Source of the DNA: Streptomyces sp. NBC_00820
Lineage (GTDB): Bacteria > Actinomycetota > Actinomycetes > Streptomycetales > Streptomycetaceae
Direction of reading: 5' to 3'
Assembly (NCBI RefSeq): GCF_036347055.1
Contig: NZ_CP108882.1
Coordinates: 1,550,001 to 1,614,000 of the forward strand
DNA: 64,000 nucleotides
Shown: positions 33,580-43,887 of the stretch, piece after piece
Layout: each line of letters starts with the position of its first letter
How positions within the stretch are numbered: position 1 is the stretch's first letter
The notes under the pieces: generated by a model
What the model was told of the DNA's origin: nothing
Database searches by the model: none
The model's input: the letters and a program-made list of their open reading frames with translations, nothing else
Position numbers and translations under genes: made by a program

Positions 33580-33635
33580 GAACGCCGGAGGGCCCACAGC
33601 AGGCTCTGAGGCTTGCTGTGGGCCCTCCGGCGTTC
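33580..33635 (-). terminator. Hairpin terminator after nusB
   Basis: A perfect 22-base-pair stem (33580-33601 with 33614-33635) has a 12-base loop. It lies 14 bases after the nusB stop and faces the bldD terminator, insulating the convergent genes. Confidence 0.88.
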
Positions 33636-33648
33636 CACTCGTACCGTC

Positions 33649-34083
33649 TTACGCCTCGTCGCGGCGCAGAGACGGCTTCAGCTCCTTCAGACGGCCAAGG
33701 AGGCCGTTGACGAAGGCGGGCGAGTCATCCGTGGAGAACTCCTTGGCCAGCTGCACCATCTCGTCCAGCACGACGGCGTCCGGGGTCTCGTCGACCCAGA
33801 TCAGCTCGTACGCGCCCAGACGCAGGATGTTGCGGTCGACGACCGGCATCCGGTCGAGCGTCCAGCCGACGGCGTACTGGGAGATCAGCTCGTCGATGCG
33901 GGCCGCCTTCTCGGCGTAGCCCTCGACCAGCTCCATGGTGTACTCACTCACCGGCGGCTGCCGGGTGTCGTTCCGGGACAGCCGGACCCAGTCCGCGAGG
34001 ACCGTCAGGACGTCGGCGCCGCGCTGGTCGCCCTCGAAGAGGATCTGGAAGGCGCGCTTGCGGGCCGTGTTGCGAGCGGCCAC
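33649..34083 (-). CDS. nusB: Transcription antitermination factor NusB
   Basis: The 144-residue all-helical protein has the NusB start RNTARKRAFQILFEGDQRGA and the core VVDRNILRLGAYELIWVDE, with LAKEFSTDDSPAFVNGLLGRL at the end. With NusE/S10 it binds boxA in rRNA leaders. It lies 2 bases after efp on the same strand, a common efp-nusB pairing. Confidence 0.96.
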   Translation of the reverse strand: MAARNTARKRAFQILFEGDQRGADVLTVLADWVRLSRNDTRQPPVSEYTMELVEGYAEKAARIDELISQYAVGWTLDRMPVVDRNILRLGAYELIWVDETPDAVVLDEMVQLAKEFSTDDSPAFVNGLLGRLKELKPSLRRDEA

Positions 34084-34085
34084 GG

Positions 34086-34652
34086 TTAGCTGTTCACCCG
34101 GCCGAGGTAGTCGCTCGTGCGGGTGTCGACCTTGATCTTCTCACCGGTGGTGATGAAGAGCGGCACCTGGATCTGGTGACCGGTCTCCAGGGTGGCGGGC
34201 TTGGTGCCACCGGTGGAGCGGTCGCCCTGTACACCGGGCTCGGTCTCGGCGATGACCAGCTCGACGGCGGCCGGCAGCTCGACGAAGAGCACCTCGCCCT
34301 CGTGCTGGGCGACCGTGGCGGAGAAGCCCTCGATCAGGAAGTTGGCGGCGTCGCCAACGGTCTTGCGGTCGATCATCAGCTGGTCATACGTGTCCATGTC
34401 CATGAAGACGAAGTACTCGCCGTCCATGTACGAGAACTGCATGTCGCGCTTGTCGACGGTGGCCGTCTCGACCTTGACACCGGCGTTGAAGGTCTTGTCG
34501 ACGACCTTGCCGGAGAGCACGTTCTTGAGCTTGGTGCGCACGAAGGCAGGGCCCTTGCCGGGCTTGACGTGCTGGAACTCGACGACGGACCAGAGCTGGC
34601 CGCCTTCGAGCTTGAGCACCAGGCCGTTCTTGAGGTCGTTCGTGGAAGCCAC
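34086..34652 (-). CDS. efp: Translation elongation factor P
   Basis: The 188-residue three-domain protein relieves ribosome stalling at polyproline. The tip loop [10 protein letters not shown] places Lys33 at the position modified or used unmodified in other species. No EpmA/EpmB-type modification genes are near. The C-terminus shows the OB domain motifs [23 protein letters not shown] start. Polyproline-rich proteins are encoded nearby, for example the P-loop protein at 35985-37082. Confidence 0.97.
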   Translation of the reverse strand: MASTNDLKNGLVLKLEGGQLWSVVEFQHVKPGKGPAFVRTKLKNVLSGKVVDKTFNAGVKVETATVDKRDMQFSYMDGEYFVFMDMDTYDQLMIDRKTVGDAANFLIEGFSATVAQHEGEVLFVELPAAVELVIAETEPGVQGDRSTGGTKPATLETGHQIQVPLFITTGEKIKVDTRTSDYLGRVNS

Positions 34653-34700
34653 GGTTGCGGAATCTCCTGGACTGACGTGGACGACCTGGGGGCACGCACC

Positions 34701-35807
34701 TTAAAGCGCGAGCAGCTCCTTGGTCGTGATGGTGAGTAGCTCGGGTCCGCCGTCCGCCTCAGGGCGCACGACGAGCGTGTCATCGATACGGACACCGCCC
34801 CGGCCCGGGAGGTGGACCCCCGGTTCGACGGTGACTGGCACGCAAGCGTCCAGTTTACCCATTGCCGCGGGGGCGAGCTGCGGGTCCTCGTCGATTTCGA
34901 GTCCGACGCCGTGTCCGGTGAGCGGCGAAAGCGCCTCCGCGTACCCCGCGGAGTCCAGAACGTGCCGTGCGGCCCGGTCGACATCCCGGTACGCGGCACC
35001 GGGCACCAGGGACTCACGCCCGGCGCGCTGGGCGGCGAAGACGAGGTCGTACAGCTCGATCTGCCACTCGGCGGGCGAGGTCCCGATGACGAAGGTACGG
35101 CCGATCTCGCAGCGGTAGCCACGGTAGGTGGCGCCGAGGCAGACGGAGAGGAAGTCGCCCTCCTCCACCCGCCGGTCGGTGGGACGGTGGCCGCGCCGGC
35201 CGGAGTTCGGGCCGGTGGCCACGGAGGTCGCGAAGGCCGGCCCGTCGGCTCCGTGGTCGACCAGGCGCCGCTCCAGCTCCAGCGCGAGGTGGCGCTCGGT
35301 ACGGCCGACCAGGATGGACTCCAGCAGCTCACCGAGGGCCTGGTCGGCGATCTCGGCGCCGATGCGCAGGGAGGAGATCTCCTCCTCGTCCTTCACCACC
35401 CTGAGCTGCTCCACGGCGCCCCCGAGGTCGGCGAGACGCAGGGCGGGGGCCGCCGAGGCGGCGGCCCGGTGGCGGGCGACCGTGAGGTGGTGCTCCTCCA
35501 CCGCCAGGGAGTCGGCGCCCTGCGCGGCGGCGAGGCCGGCCGCGGCGACCGCGGCGTCGGCGGCCGGCGAGGACAGCACATGCAGCCTCAGGGCCTCGTC
35601 GGGACGGCCCTCGGCAGGCCGGTCGTCCGGCGGGCCGGTGCAGACCAGCAGGTCCTCGCTCCCGCCGAGCAGCAGTACGGCGCCCTGCGGGGCGGCCGCG
35701 GCGAGATAGCGCACGTTGGCAGGGCGAGAGACGAGCGCTGCCGCGGTACCGGCCGCGTTGCAGCGTTCCCTGAGCTGGGCCCGGCGGGTCGCGTACACCT
35801 CTGACAT
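34701..35807 (-). CDS. pepQ: M24 (Xaa-Pro peptidase-like) family protein with altered metal site
   Basis: The 368-residue protein has a creatinase-like N-terminal domain (to about 135) and a pita-bread C-terminal domain. Expected M24 metal ligands are two Asp, one His and two Glu. Here the aligned residues are Cys223 (SVCLGATYRG), Glu234 (RCEIGRT), His299 (TGHGVGLEIDE), Glu328 (VEPGVHLP) and Asp342 (RIDDT), so three of five differ. It may bind metal differently, have another activity or be non-catalytic. It precedes efp on the same strand, which fits the pepQ-efp neighbourhood. The symbol is by position and family only. Confidence 0.75.
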   Translation of the reverse strand: MSEVYATRRAQLRERCNAAGTAAALVSRPANVRYLAAAAPQGAVLLLGGSEDLLVCTGPPDDRPAEGRPDEALRLHVLSSPAADAAVAAAGLAAAQGADSLAVEEHHLTVARHRAAASAAPALRLADLGGAVEQLRVVKDEEEISSLRIGAEIADQALGELLESILVGRTERHLALELERRLVDHGADGPAFATSVATGPNSGRRGHRPTDRRVEEGDFLSVCLGATYRGYRCEIGRTFVIGTSPAEWQIELYDLVFAAQRAGRESLVPGAAYRDVDRAARHVLDSAGYAEALSPLTGHGVGLEIDEDPQLAPAAMGKLDACVPVTVEPGVHLPGRGGVRIDDTLVVRPEADGGPELLTITTKELLAL

Positions 35808-35903
35808 GAGATGAGCGTAGGAGTTTTGCCCGAGTTGTGCTTTTTGGGTGGGCCGAGTGGGGTGGGGGCGGTGGGTACGGCGGTTCGCCGCACGGTGGCA
35901 CGT

Positions 35904-35955
35904 GGGCTACGGGCTACGGGCTACGGGCTACGGGCTACGGGCTACGGGCTACGGG
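35904..35955. repeat. Heptanucleotide tandem repeat, seven copies
   Basis: GGGCTAC is repeated seven times without mismatch from 35904 to 35952 and ends in GGG. It lies in the spacer between the P-loop gene and the M24 gene. Confidence 0.95.
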
Positions 35956-35984
35956 CCGATGGTGGCCCGCCGCGCGGCCCCCGC

Positions 35985-37082
35985 TCACCAGCTCGGGGGG
36001 CTCGCTATCGCCCTGGCCAGGACCTCGTCCAGGACTCGGGCCGTGCCGGGGACGTCCAGCTGCGAGTTGTCGATGATCGGGAGGCCCGAGCCGTACCAGC
36101 CGGCCATGCGGCCGTGGATGCGGGCGACCTCCTCGTCGGTGAGGCGGCGGTTGCCGGTGCGCTCGGCGTTGCGCTCCAGGACGACGTCGAGGCCGGGAAG
36201 GAGGACCACCGGGAGCAGGCCGGGGCCCACATGGCGCTTCCAGCCGCCGAGCCCGACGACCGGGCGGTCCGGGAAGACGGCGTCGTCGAGGATGCAGGAG
36301 ATGCCGTTGGCCAGGAAGTTCCGGGCGGCGAACCCGCAGGTGCGGCGGGCGAGGCGGTACTGGGCCTCGGAGTTGTCGTTCCAGCCGGTCTGGGGGTCGG
36401 CGAAGCCCGCGCGGACCCATTCGCGCACGTCGTCGAGGCTGATGTGCGCGGTGGGCACCCGGCGGTGGTCCGCCCAGTACTTGGCCACGCTGGTCTTGCC
36501 CGCGCCCGCCGGGCCGATCAGGAGCACGGCGAGGGTGGTGGCCGCCGGATCCGGCGCGGAGGCCGCGGCCGGCGGTGCGGCGGGCATGCCGACGGGGCCG
36601 CCGGGCGGCAGCGGCACATGGCCGGTGACGTCCTGGCCCACCGGGGCGACAGGAGGCGTCGGAGCCGCCGGATGCCGCTGGGCCGGAGGCTGCGCGGCCG
36701 GAGGCGCGGGATGCTGCGGGGCCGAGGGCCGCGCCGGCGGAGCGGCGGGGTGCTGTGGAGCCGGGGGCTGCGCGGCCGGGTGCCGCGGGGGCGCGGCGGG
36801 GTGCTGGGGCGGGGCGGCGGGATGGCGGGGAGGCGCGGGCGGCACCGGGCCCGACGGTGCGCCGGGACCCGGTCCCGCACCGGGGAAGCCCGGTGCCGGA
36901 GCAGGGGCCGGCCCTGGTGGTGGCGGGGGTACAGGTGCGGCGGGAGCGGGCCCCTGAGGTGCTCTCGGGTGCGGGCCCGGGTGGTGCGCGGCCGGCGCCC
37001 AGCCGGCGTGTGGTCCCTGCCCCGGCTGGTGGGGCGGCGGCAGCGGAGACCCCACTGCGTGCTGCATCCGTTGCCACTCCAT
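35985..37082 (-). CDS. Proline-rich P-loop kinase/ATPase-like protein
   Basis: The protein of about 365 residues has a Pro/Ala/His/Gly-rich low-complexity N-terminal half (about 12-180) with HPAAPP-type repeats. The C-terminal P-loop domain has Walker A GPAGAGKTS (190-198), SLDDVREWVR after strand two and an arginine-rich lid ERNAERTGNRRLTDEEVARI. The fold resembles small-molecule kinases, zeta toxin or AAA_33 proteins. No antitoxin gene is adjacent. The start may be ATG 37082 or ATG 37067, which has a better ribosome-binding site. Substrate and role are unknown. It lies between efp/M24 and the aro operon. Confidence 0.8.
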   Translation of the reverse strand: MEWQRMQHAVGSPLPPPHQPGQGPHAGWAPAAHHPGPHPRAPQGPAPAAPVPPPPPGPAPAPAPGFPGAGPGPGAPSGPVPPAPPRHPAAPPQHPAAPPRHPAAQPPAPQHPAAPPARPSAPQHPAPPAAQPPAQRHPAAPTPPVAPVGQDVTGHVPLPPGGPVGMPAAPPAAASAPDPAATTLAVLLIGPAGAGKTSVAKYWADHRRVPTAHISLDDVREWVRAGFADPQTGWNDNSEAQYRLARRTCGFAARNFLANGISCILDDAVFPDRPVVGLGGWKRHVGPGLLPVVLLPGLDVVLERNAERTGNRRLTDEEVARIHGRMAGWYGSGLPIIDNSQLDVPGTARVLDEVLARAIASPPSW

Positions 37083-37138
37083 CTCGTACACACTCGGCGC
37101 CGGAAAGCGGTACGCGTCCCGCTCCCTACCGAACGGTA

Positions 37139-37177
37139 CCGCCCCCGGCCGTCGTTTGGTGAAACGACCGGGGGCGG
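37139..37177 (-). terminator. Hairpin terminator after aroB
   Basis: CCGCCCCCGG plus TCGTTT pairs with GAAACGACCGGGGGCGG, with a three-base bulge in the left arm. It lies about 55 bases after the aroB stop and before the P-loop gene. Confidence 0.65.
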
Positions 37178-37231
37178 CCCGAAGTGCCCGTTCCGGCAAG
37201 GGAATCGGGCGCAAAAGGAACAGCGTGGGAC

Positions 37232-40022
<2,791 letters not shown>

Positions 40023-40190
40023 CGGTGCTCCTCCGTGTTCGCGCCCGCTACTGCCCCGCGTACGCATCTGCTCGCGTACGGCGACGGCCCGACCGGGTGC
40101 GCGATTCCGGCCTGCCACCCCCGATCCTCCCACGCCGGAGGCCGGATCCGATCCTCGGTCCGGATGACGGGGTCGGGTGCCGCGAAAACG

Positions 40191-40236
40191 GAACCTCATG
40201 TTCAGCCCGCCGCGAACCTCATGTTCAGCCCGCCGC
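40191..40236. repeat. 23-base perfect tandem duplication
   Basis: A unit starting GAACCTCATGTTCAGCCC occurs twice back to back, at 40191-40213 and 40214-40236. It lies about 170 bases upstream of aroC in non-coding DNA. Confidence 0.9.
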
Positions 40237-40305
40237 GAGAGCCCTCTCGCCCTCCTGGCGCATGCCCAGGACGCCGGAGAGCGGCCTGTCGTCCCCTCTC
40301 CATGA

Positions 40306-40338
40306 CGTCGCCCCGCCGAGCGACTCGACGGGGCGACG
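40306..40338 (-). terminator. Hairpin terminator downstream of aroE
   Basis: A 10-base-pair stem (CGTCGCCCCG at 40306-40315 with 40329-40338) has a 13-base loop that can partly pair. It lies about 100 bases after the aroE stop. Confidence 0.6.
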
Positions 40339-40440
40339 CGATCAGGAACCCGGAGCGATCACCGGCGTCCGGGGCAGCCGGGGCCGCACCGGAACCGTGC
40401 GCTCAGGCGCAGTTCCCGAAGGGGCTGGTGCGGCACCACG

Positions 40441-41298
40441 CTATGGCCGGATCTCGCCGCCGGTTCCGTAGAGCGCTCGTTCTCCGGCCGCCCTCATCGC
40501 CGCGAGCGGTGCGCGAGAACGCCCCGTCATCTGCTCGACCTGGAGCACGGCCTGGTGGACCAGGAGGTCGAGGCCGCCGACGACGGCTCCGCCGAACATG
40601 GACCAGCGGGCCGCCAGTTCGGTCGGCCAGGGGTCGTAGAGCACGTCGAAGAGCGTGGTCGGGCGCTCGGGCACGGCGGCGGCGAGGGCGTCCGTGGTGC
40701 CGGCCGGGGTGGTGGCGATCACCAAAGGCGCGTGCAGCGCCTCGGCCGCGTCCGCCCAGTCCGCCGTACGCACCTGGACGTCGAGCCGCTCGCCCCACTG
40801 CCGCATCTCGGCGGCGCGGGTCTCGCTGCGGACGTAGGCGACGACCTCGCCGGTGCAGATCCGGGCCAGGGCGGCCAGCGCGGAGGATGCCGTGGCGCCG
40901 GCTCCGAGGATCGCGGCGGAGCCGACCTCCTCGATACCGTGCTCGCGCAGCGCGGCGACCATCCCCGGGATGTCCGTGTTGTCGCCGACGCGGCGGCCGT
41001 CCTCGGTGAACACGACCGTGTTGACGGCATCCACGGAGGCGGCCGTCTCACTGACCTCGTCCAGCAGCGGGATGACGGCCCGCTTCAGCGGCATGGTCAG
41101 CGACAGCCCGGCCCACTCCGTCCCGAGCCCCTCGAAGAAGCCCGGCAGCCCCGCCTCGTCGACCTCGAAGCGGTCGTACGACCACCCGGTGAGCCCGAGC
41201 GCTTCGTAGGCAGCCCGGTGCAGCACCGGGGAGAGGGAGTGGGCGATGGGCGAACCGAGCACGGCCGCCCGGCGGGGGTCGGTTGCCCCTGGTGTCAT
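40441..41298 (-). CDS. aroE: Shikimate dehydrogenase
   Basis: The 285-residue NADP-type enzyme reduces 3-dehydroshikimate. It shows VLGSPIAHSLSPVLHRAAY at the substrate site, LTMPLKRAVIPLLDE with the catalytic lysine, and GDNTDIPGMVAAL with the catalytic aspartate. The nucleotide loop is ILGAGATASSALAAL. It lies about 110 bases after mltG on the same strand, and is separate from the aroC-K-B unit. Confidence 0.95.
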   Translation of the reverse strand: MTPGATDPRRAAVLGSPIAHSLSPVLHRAAYEALGLTGWSYDRFEVDEAGLPGFFEGLGTEWAGLSLTMPLKRAVIPLLDEVSETAASVDAVNTVVFTEDGRRVGDNTDIPGMVAALREHGIEEVGSAAILGAGATASSALAALARICTGEVVAYVRSETRAAEMRQWGERLDVQVRTADWADAAEALHAPLVIATTPAGTTDALAAAVPERPTTLFDVLYDPWPTELAARWSMFGGAVVGGLDLLVHQAVLQVEQMTGRSRAPLAAMRAAGERALYGTGGEIRP

Positions 41299-41409
41299 TG
41301 AACCTGTCCCTTGCGCCTCGCGGATCCGGTGTGCGTCTCCGCGCCTTCGTGCTTGTCCCGCAGGGCACCCGTCAGGTGGGTACCCGGCACACCCGTCTGT
41401 CTCCGTGCC

Positions 41410-43284
41410 TCAGTGGCCCGCTTGTTTCCGCGCCAGCTCGTACTTCGCCACGTTCCGGTTGTGTTCCTCGAGGGTGACCGCGAACGCCGTCTCGTTCTCG
41501 TTGATCGAGACGAAGTAGTACCAGGGACCCGGGGCCGGCTTCAGTGCCGACTCGATGGCCTCGGCGCCGGGGTTGCTGATGGGCCCGGGCGGGAGCCCCT
41601 TGACGTAGTAGGTGTTGTACGGATTGTGGATCTTCCGCAGGTCGCTGACCGTACCGACGTCCAGAGTGCTCTGGCCCCTGAGGTAGTTGATGGTGGAGTC
41701 GAACTCCAGCCTTCCGGCCGTCTCCTGGTTGTCCGGCTTGAGGCGGTTGTAGACGACGCGGGCGACCTTGTCGAAGTCGTGCTTGTACTTGCCCTCGACC
41801 TGCACCAGGCTCGCCAGCGTGAGCAGCTGCTGCGGACCATCGAGGCCCAGCTCCTCGGCCTTGCCCGCGAGGTCGTACTGCTTGTACTGCTCGTCGGCCC
41901 GGGCGACCATCGACTTCAGGACGGCCTTGGGCTTCATGCCCTTGGCCACCGGATAGCTGGACGGGAAGAGGAAGCCTTCCAGGGGGTCCGAGATATCCTT
42001 GTTGTTGGCCCAGGACGGCAGCCCGAGGTCCTTCCAGTCCTTCTTGGCGACGGCCGCCGTGGTGCCCTTGGAGACCTGCAGACGCCTGTCGATCTCCTCG
42101 TACACCCAGACGTTGCGCCTGCCTTCGGGAATGATGAGGTTGTCACGGCTCTTCGGGCTGAGCATCAGCTCCACGGCGCTGGCCGCCGACATGTGCTTCT
42201 GAAGCGTGTAGACGCCGTCCTGGAGCGTTTTGCCGTTGGGGTTCGCCTGCTGGGCGGAGATGAACGCGTCGACGCTCTCGACGACACCCTGCTCCTTGAG
42301 TTTGCGGCCGATGTCGTATCCGACGGCCCCCTTGGGGATCTCGACCTGCACCAGCTCGCCGTTGCCCTTGCCCGCGAAGTCCGGCGCCGGGGCGACACGG
42401 TTCTTGTAGAACTGGTAGCCGAAGTAGCTGACGCCGGCGAGGCCGCCGCCGAAGACCAGGACGACGACCATGCAGGCGCAGCCGGTGCGCTGCTTCTTGC
42501 CCTTGACGGGCTTGCGGCCCTTGGTGCGGCGCTCGCCTCGGCCGGAGCGGCTCTCGGACTCGTCGTCGGAATCGTCGTCGCCGTCGTCACCGTCGGCGAA
42601 GAAGGCCTGCTCGCCCTCGTCCTCGCCCGGGTCCCAGCCGGTCTCGGGGTCGGGTCCGGGTGACGGTTCGGGGGTCCTGCGGCCGGGCGGCACGGGCGGC
42701 GGGTAGGCGTCCTCGGTGCCGTAGAGGTCCGGCTGTTCGGCGCCGTAGGCCACGGGCTGCTGGCCGTACGGGTCGCCCGGGTCCGCGGCGTAGGGCACAT
42801 GGCCGTGCGTGCCGGTGGCGTCCCAGCCGCCCTGGTGCTGGGACTGGGCCTGGGGCTGCTGGCCGTACTGCTGCTGGGCGTGCCCGGCGTACTGCGGGTC
42901 GGCGTACGGCTGACCCTGCTGGTCGTACTGCGCGTGGCCCTGCTGGTCGTACTGAGGCTGACCCTGCTGGTCGTACTGAGGCTGTCCCTGCTGGTCGTAC
43001 TGAGGCTGAGCCTGCTGGCCAGCGTACGGCTGACCCTGCTGGTCGTACTGCGCGTGGCCCTGCTGGTCGGCGTACGGGTACGGCTGCTGGCCGTACCCGG
43101 ACTGCTGCTGCTCGTGGGTCCACTCGCCGTGCTGCGGCTGCTGCGGGTACTGCTGCTGCGACTGACCGTCGTAGGGGGCCTGCTGACCCGGGTGGGCCTG
43201 CTGTCCTCCCCATCCGCCGTCCCCGTACAACGGGTCCTCCGGATGCCACGGTTCGGAGCCAGGGCCCCGGCCATACTCAGTCAT
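41410..43284 (-). CDS. mltG: Endolytic transglycosylase MltG with long glutamine-rich N-terminus
   Basis: The 624-residue protein has a cytosolic disordered N-terminal part of about 265 residues, very rich in Gln, Tyr, Gly and Pro, with about seven YDQQGQP-type repeats (70-130). An acidic then basic stretch leads to one membrane segment (about 268-290) and an extracellular YceG/MltG domain with a LysM-like part, DPLEGFLFPSSY and catalytic Glu497 (SLVQVEGKY). MltG cleaves nascent glycan strands and acts with class A and SEDS synthases. The long cytosolic tail may connect it to cytosolic partners. It precedes aroE. Confidence 0.92.
   Translation of the reverse strand: MTEYGRGPGSEPWHPEDPLYGDGGWGGQQAHPGQQAPYDGQSQQQYPQQPQHGEWTHEQQQSGYGQQPYPYADQQGHAQYDQQGQPYAGQQAQPQYDQQGQPQYDQQGQPQYDQQGHAQYDQQGQPYADPQYAGHAQQQYGQQPQAQSQHQGGWDATGTHGHVPYAADPGDPYGQQPVAYGAEQPDLYGTEDAYPPPVPPGRRTPEPSPGPDPETGWDPGEDEGEQAFFADGDDGDDDSDDESESRSGRGERRTKGRKPVKGKKQRTGCACMVVVLVFGGGLAGVSYFGYQFYKNRVAPAPDFAGKGNGELVQVEIPKGAVGYDIGRKLKEQGVVESVDAFISAQQANPNGKTLQDGVYTLQKHMSAASAVELMLSPKSRDNLIIPEGRRNVWVYEEIDRRLQVSKGTTAAVAKKDWKDLGLPSWANNKDISDPLEGFLFPSSYPVAKGMKPKAVLKSMVARADEQYKQYDLAGKAEELGLDGPQQLLTLASLVQVEGKYKHDFDKVARVVYNRLKPDNQETAGRLEFDSTINYLRGQSTLDVGTVSDLRKIHNPYNTYYVKGLPPGPISNPGAEAIESALKPAPGPWYYFVSINENETAFAVTLEEHNRNVAKYELARKQAGH
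42895..43080. repeat. 24-base in-frame tandem repeats in mltG
   Basis: Units of about 24 bases (core CTGGTCGTACTGAGGCTGACC) repeat about seven times with small changes. On the coding strand they give eight-residue YDQQGQPQ-like units. The repeats are part of the gene and not a CRISPR array: there are no spacers. Confidence 0.85.
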
Positions 43285-43407
43285 CGATCCCCTAGAGCCG
43301 CGAGACCGGCGGTCGCCCGGCCGGTGCACCGGCTTCCGTTCCGCCTCTTTGCTGTGCGTCGACTGTTCGAACACCGACGCATCGCGCGGAACGTTACCGT
43401 ATCGCGA

Positions 43408-43872
43408 TCAGATGACCACTTCGACGCCCTCGCCGGGTGCTTTACCTGACACCCGTTCGGATTCCAAGGCCTGTTGCAGGATGATCACGGCGGCCGCCTG
43501 GTCGATGACGGAGCGGCCCTTCTTGGATTTCACACCGGAAGCACGCAATCCCTGACTGGCCGTCACGGTCGTCATGCGCTCGTCCACCAGCCGGACCGGC
43601 ACGGGCTGGATGCCCTTGGCCAGCTCCTGGACGAACACGCGGACCTTGGCCGCGGCCGGGCCCTCGCCCCCCTTGAGGGAGCGAGGGAGGCCGACGACGA
43701 CCTCGATCGGTTCGTACTCCTCGACGAGCTGCCGCAGTCTGCGGTGGGCTGCCGGGATGTCACGTCCGGGGACCGTCTCCACCGGAGTGGCGAGAATCCC
43801 GTCGGGGTCGCACGAGGCGACCCCGATACGGGCGTCCCCGACGTCGATCGCGAGTCGACGTCCTCTGCGCAT
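43408..43872 (-). CDS. ruvX: Holliday junction resolvase-like protein RuvX (YqgF)
   Basis: The 154-residue RNase H-like protein shows LAIDVGDARIGVASCDPDG with the first catalytic Asp, VVGLPRSLKG, and RLVDERMTTVTASQ with the second acidic residue. In E. coli YqgF takes part in 16S rRNA 5' end processing. It lies 15 bases after alaS and precedes mltG, which fits the alaS-ruvX-mltG-aroE cluster. Confidence 0.94.
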   Translation of the reverse strand: MRRGRRLAIDVGDARIGVASCDPDGILATPVETVPGRDIPAAHRRLRQLVEEYEPIEVVVGLPRSLKGGEGPAAAKVRVFVQELAKGIQPVPVRLVDERMTTVTASQGLRASGVKSKKGRSVIDQAAAVIILQQALESERVSGKAPGEGVEVVI

Positions 43873-43887
43873 GTTCCTGACCGTTTC

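Larger units (their letters stand above)
40023..40440. other. Intergenic region between aroC and aroE
   Basis: These 418 bases have no supportable gene. They hold a 23-base tandem duplication (40191-40236), a probable aroE terminator (40306-40338) and presumably the aroC promoter, which I could not place. Confidence 0.6.

Noticed and set aside
35985..37082. Zeta-type toxin of a toxin-antitoxin pair
   Set aside because: No antitoxin gene is adjacent and the long proline-rich N-terminus is unlike zeta toxins; only the P-loop kinase-like fold is shared.
42895..43080. Regular 24-base repeats that resemble a CRISPR array
   Set aside because: There are no unique spacers; the units are in-frame and encode the octapeptide repeats of the MltG N-terminus.
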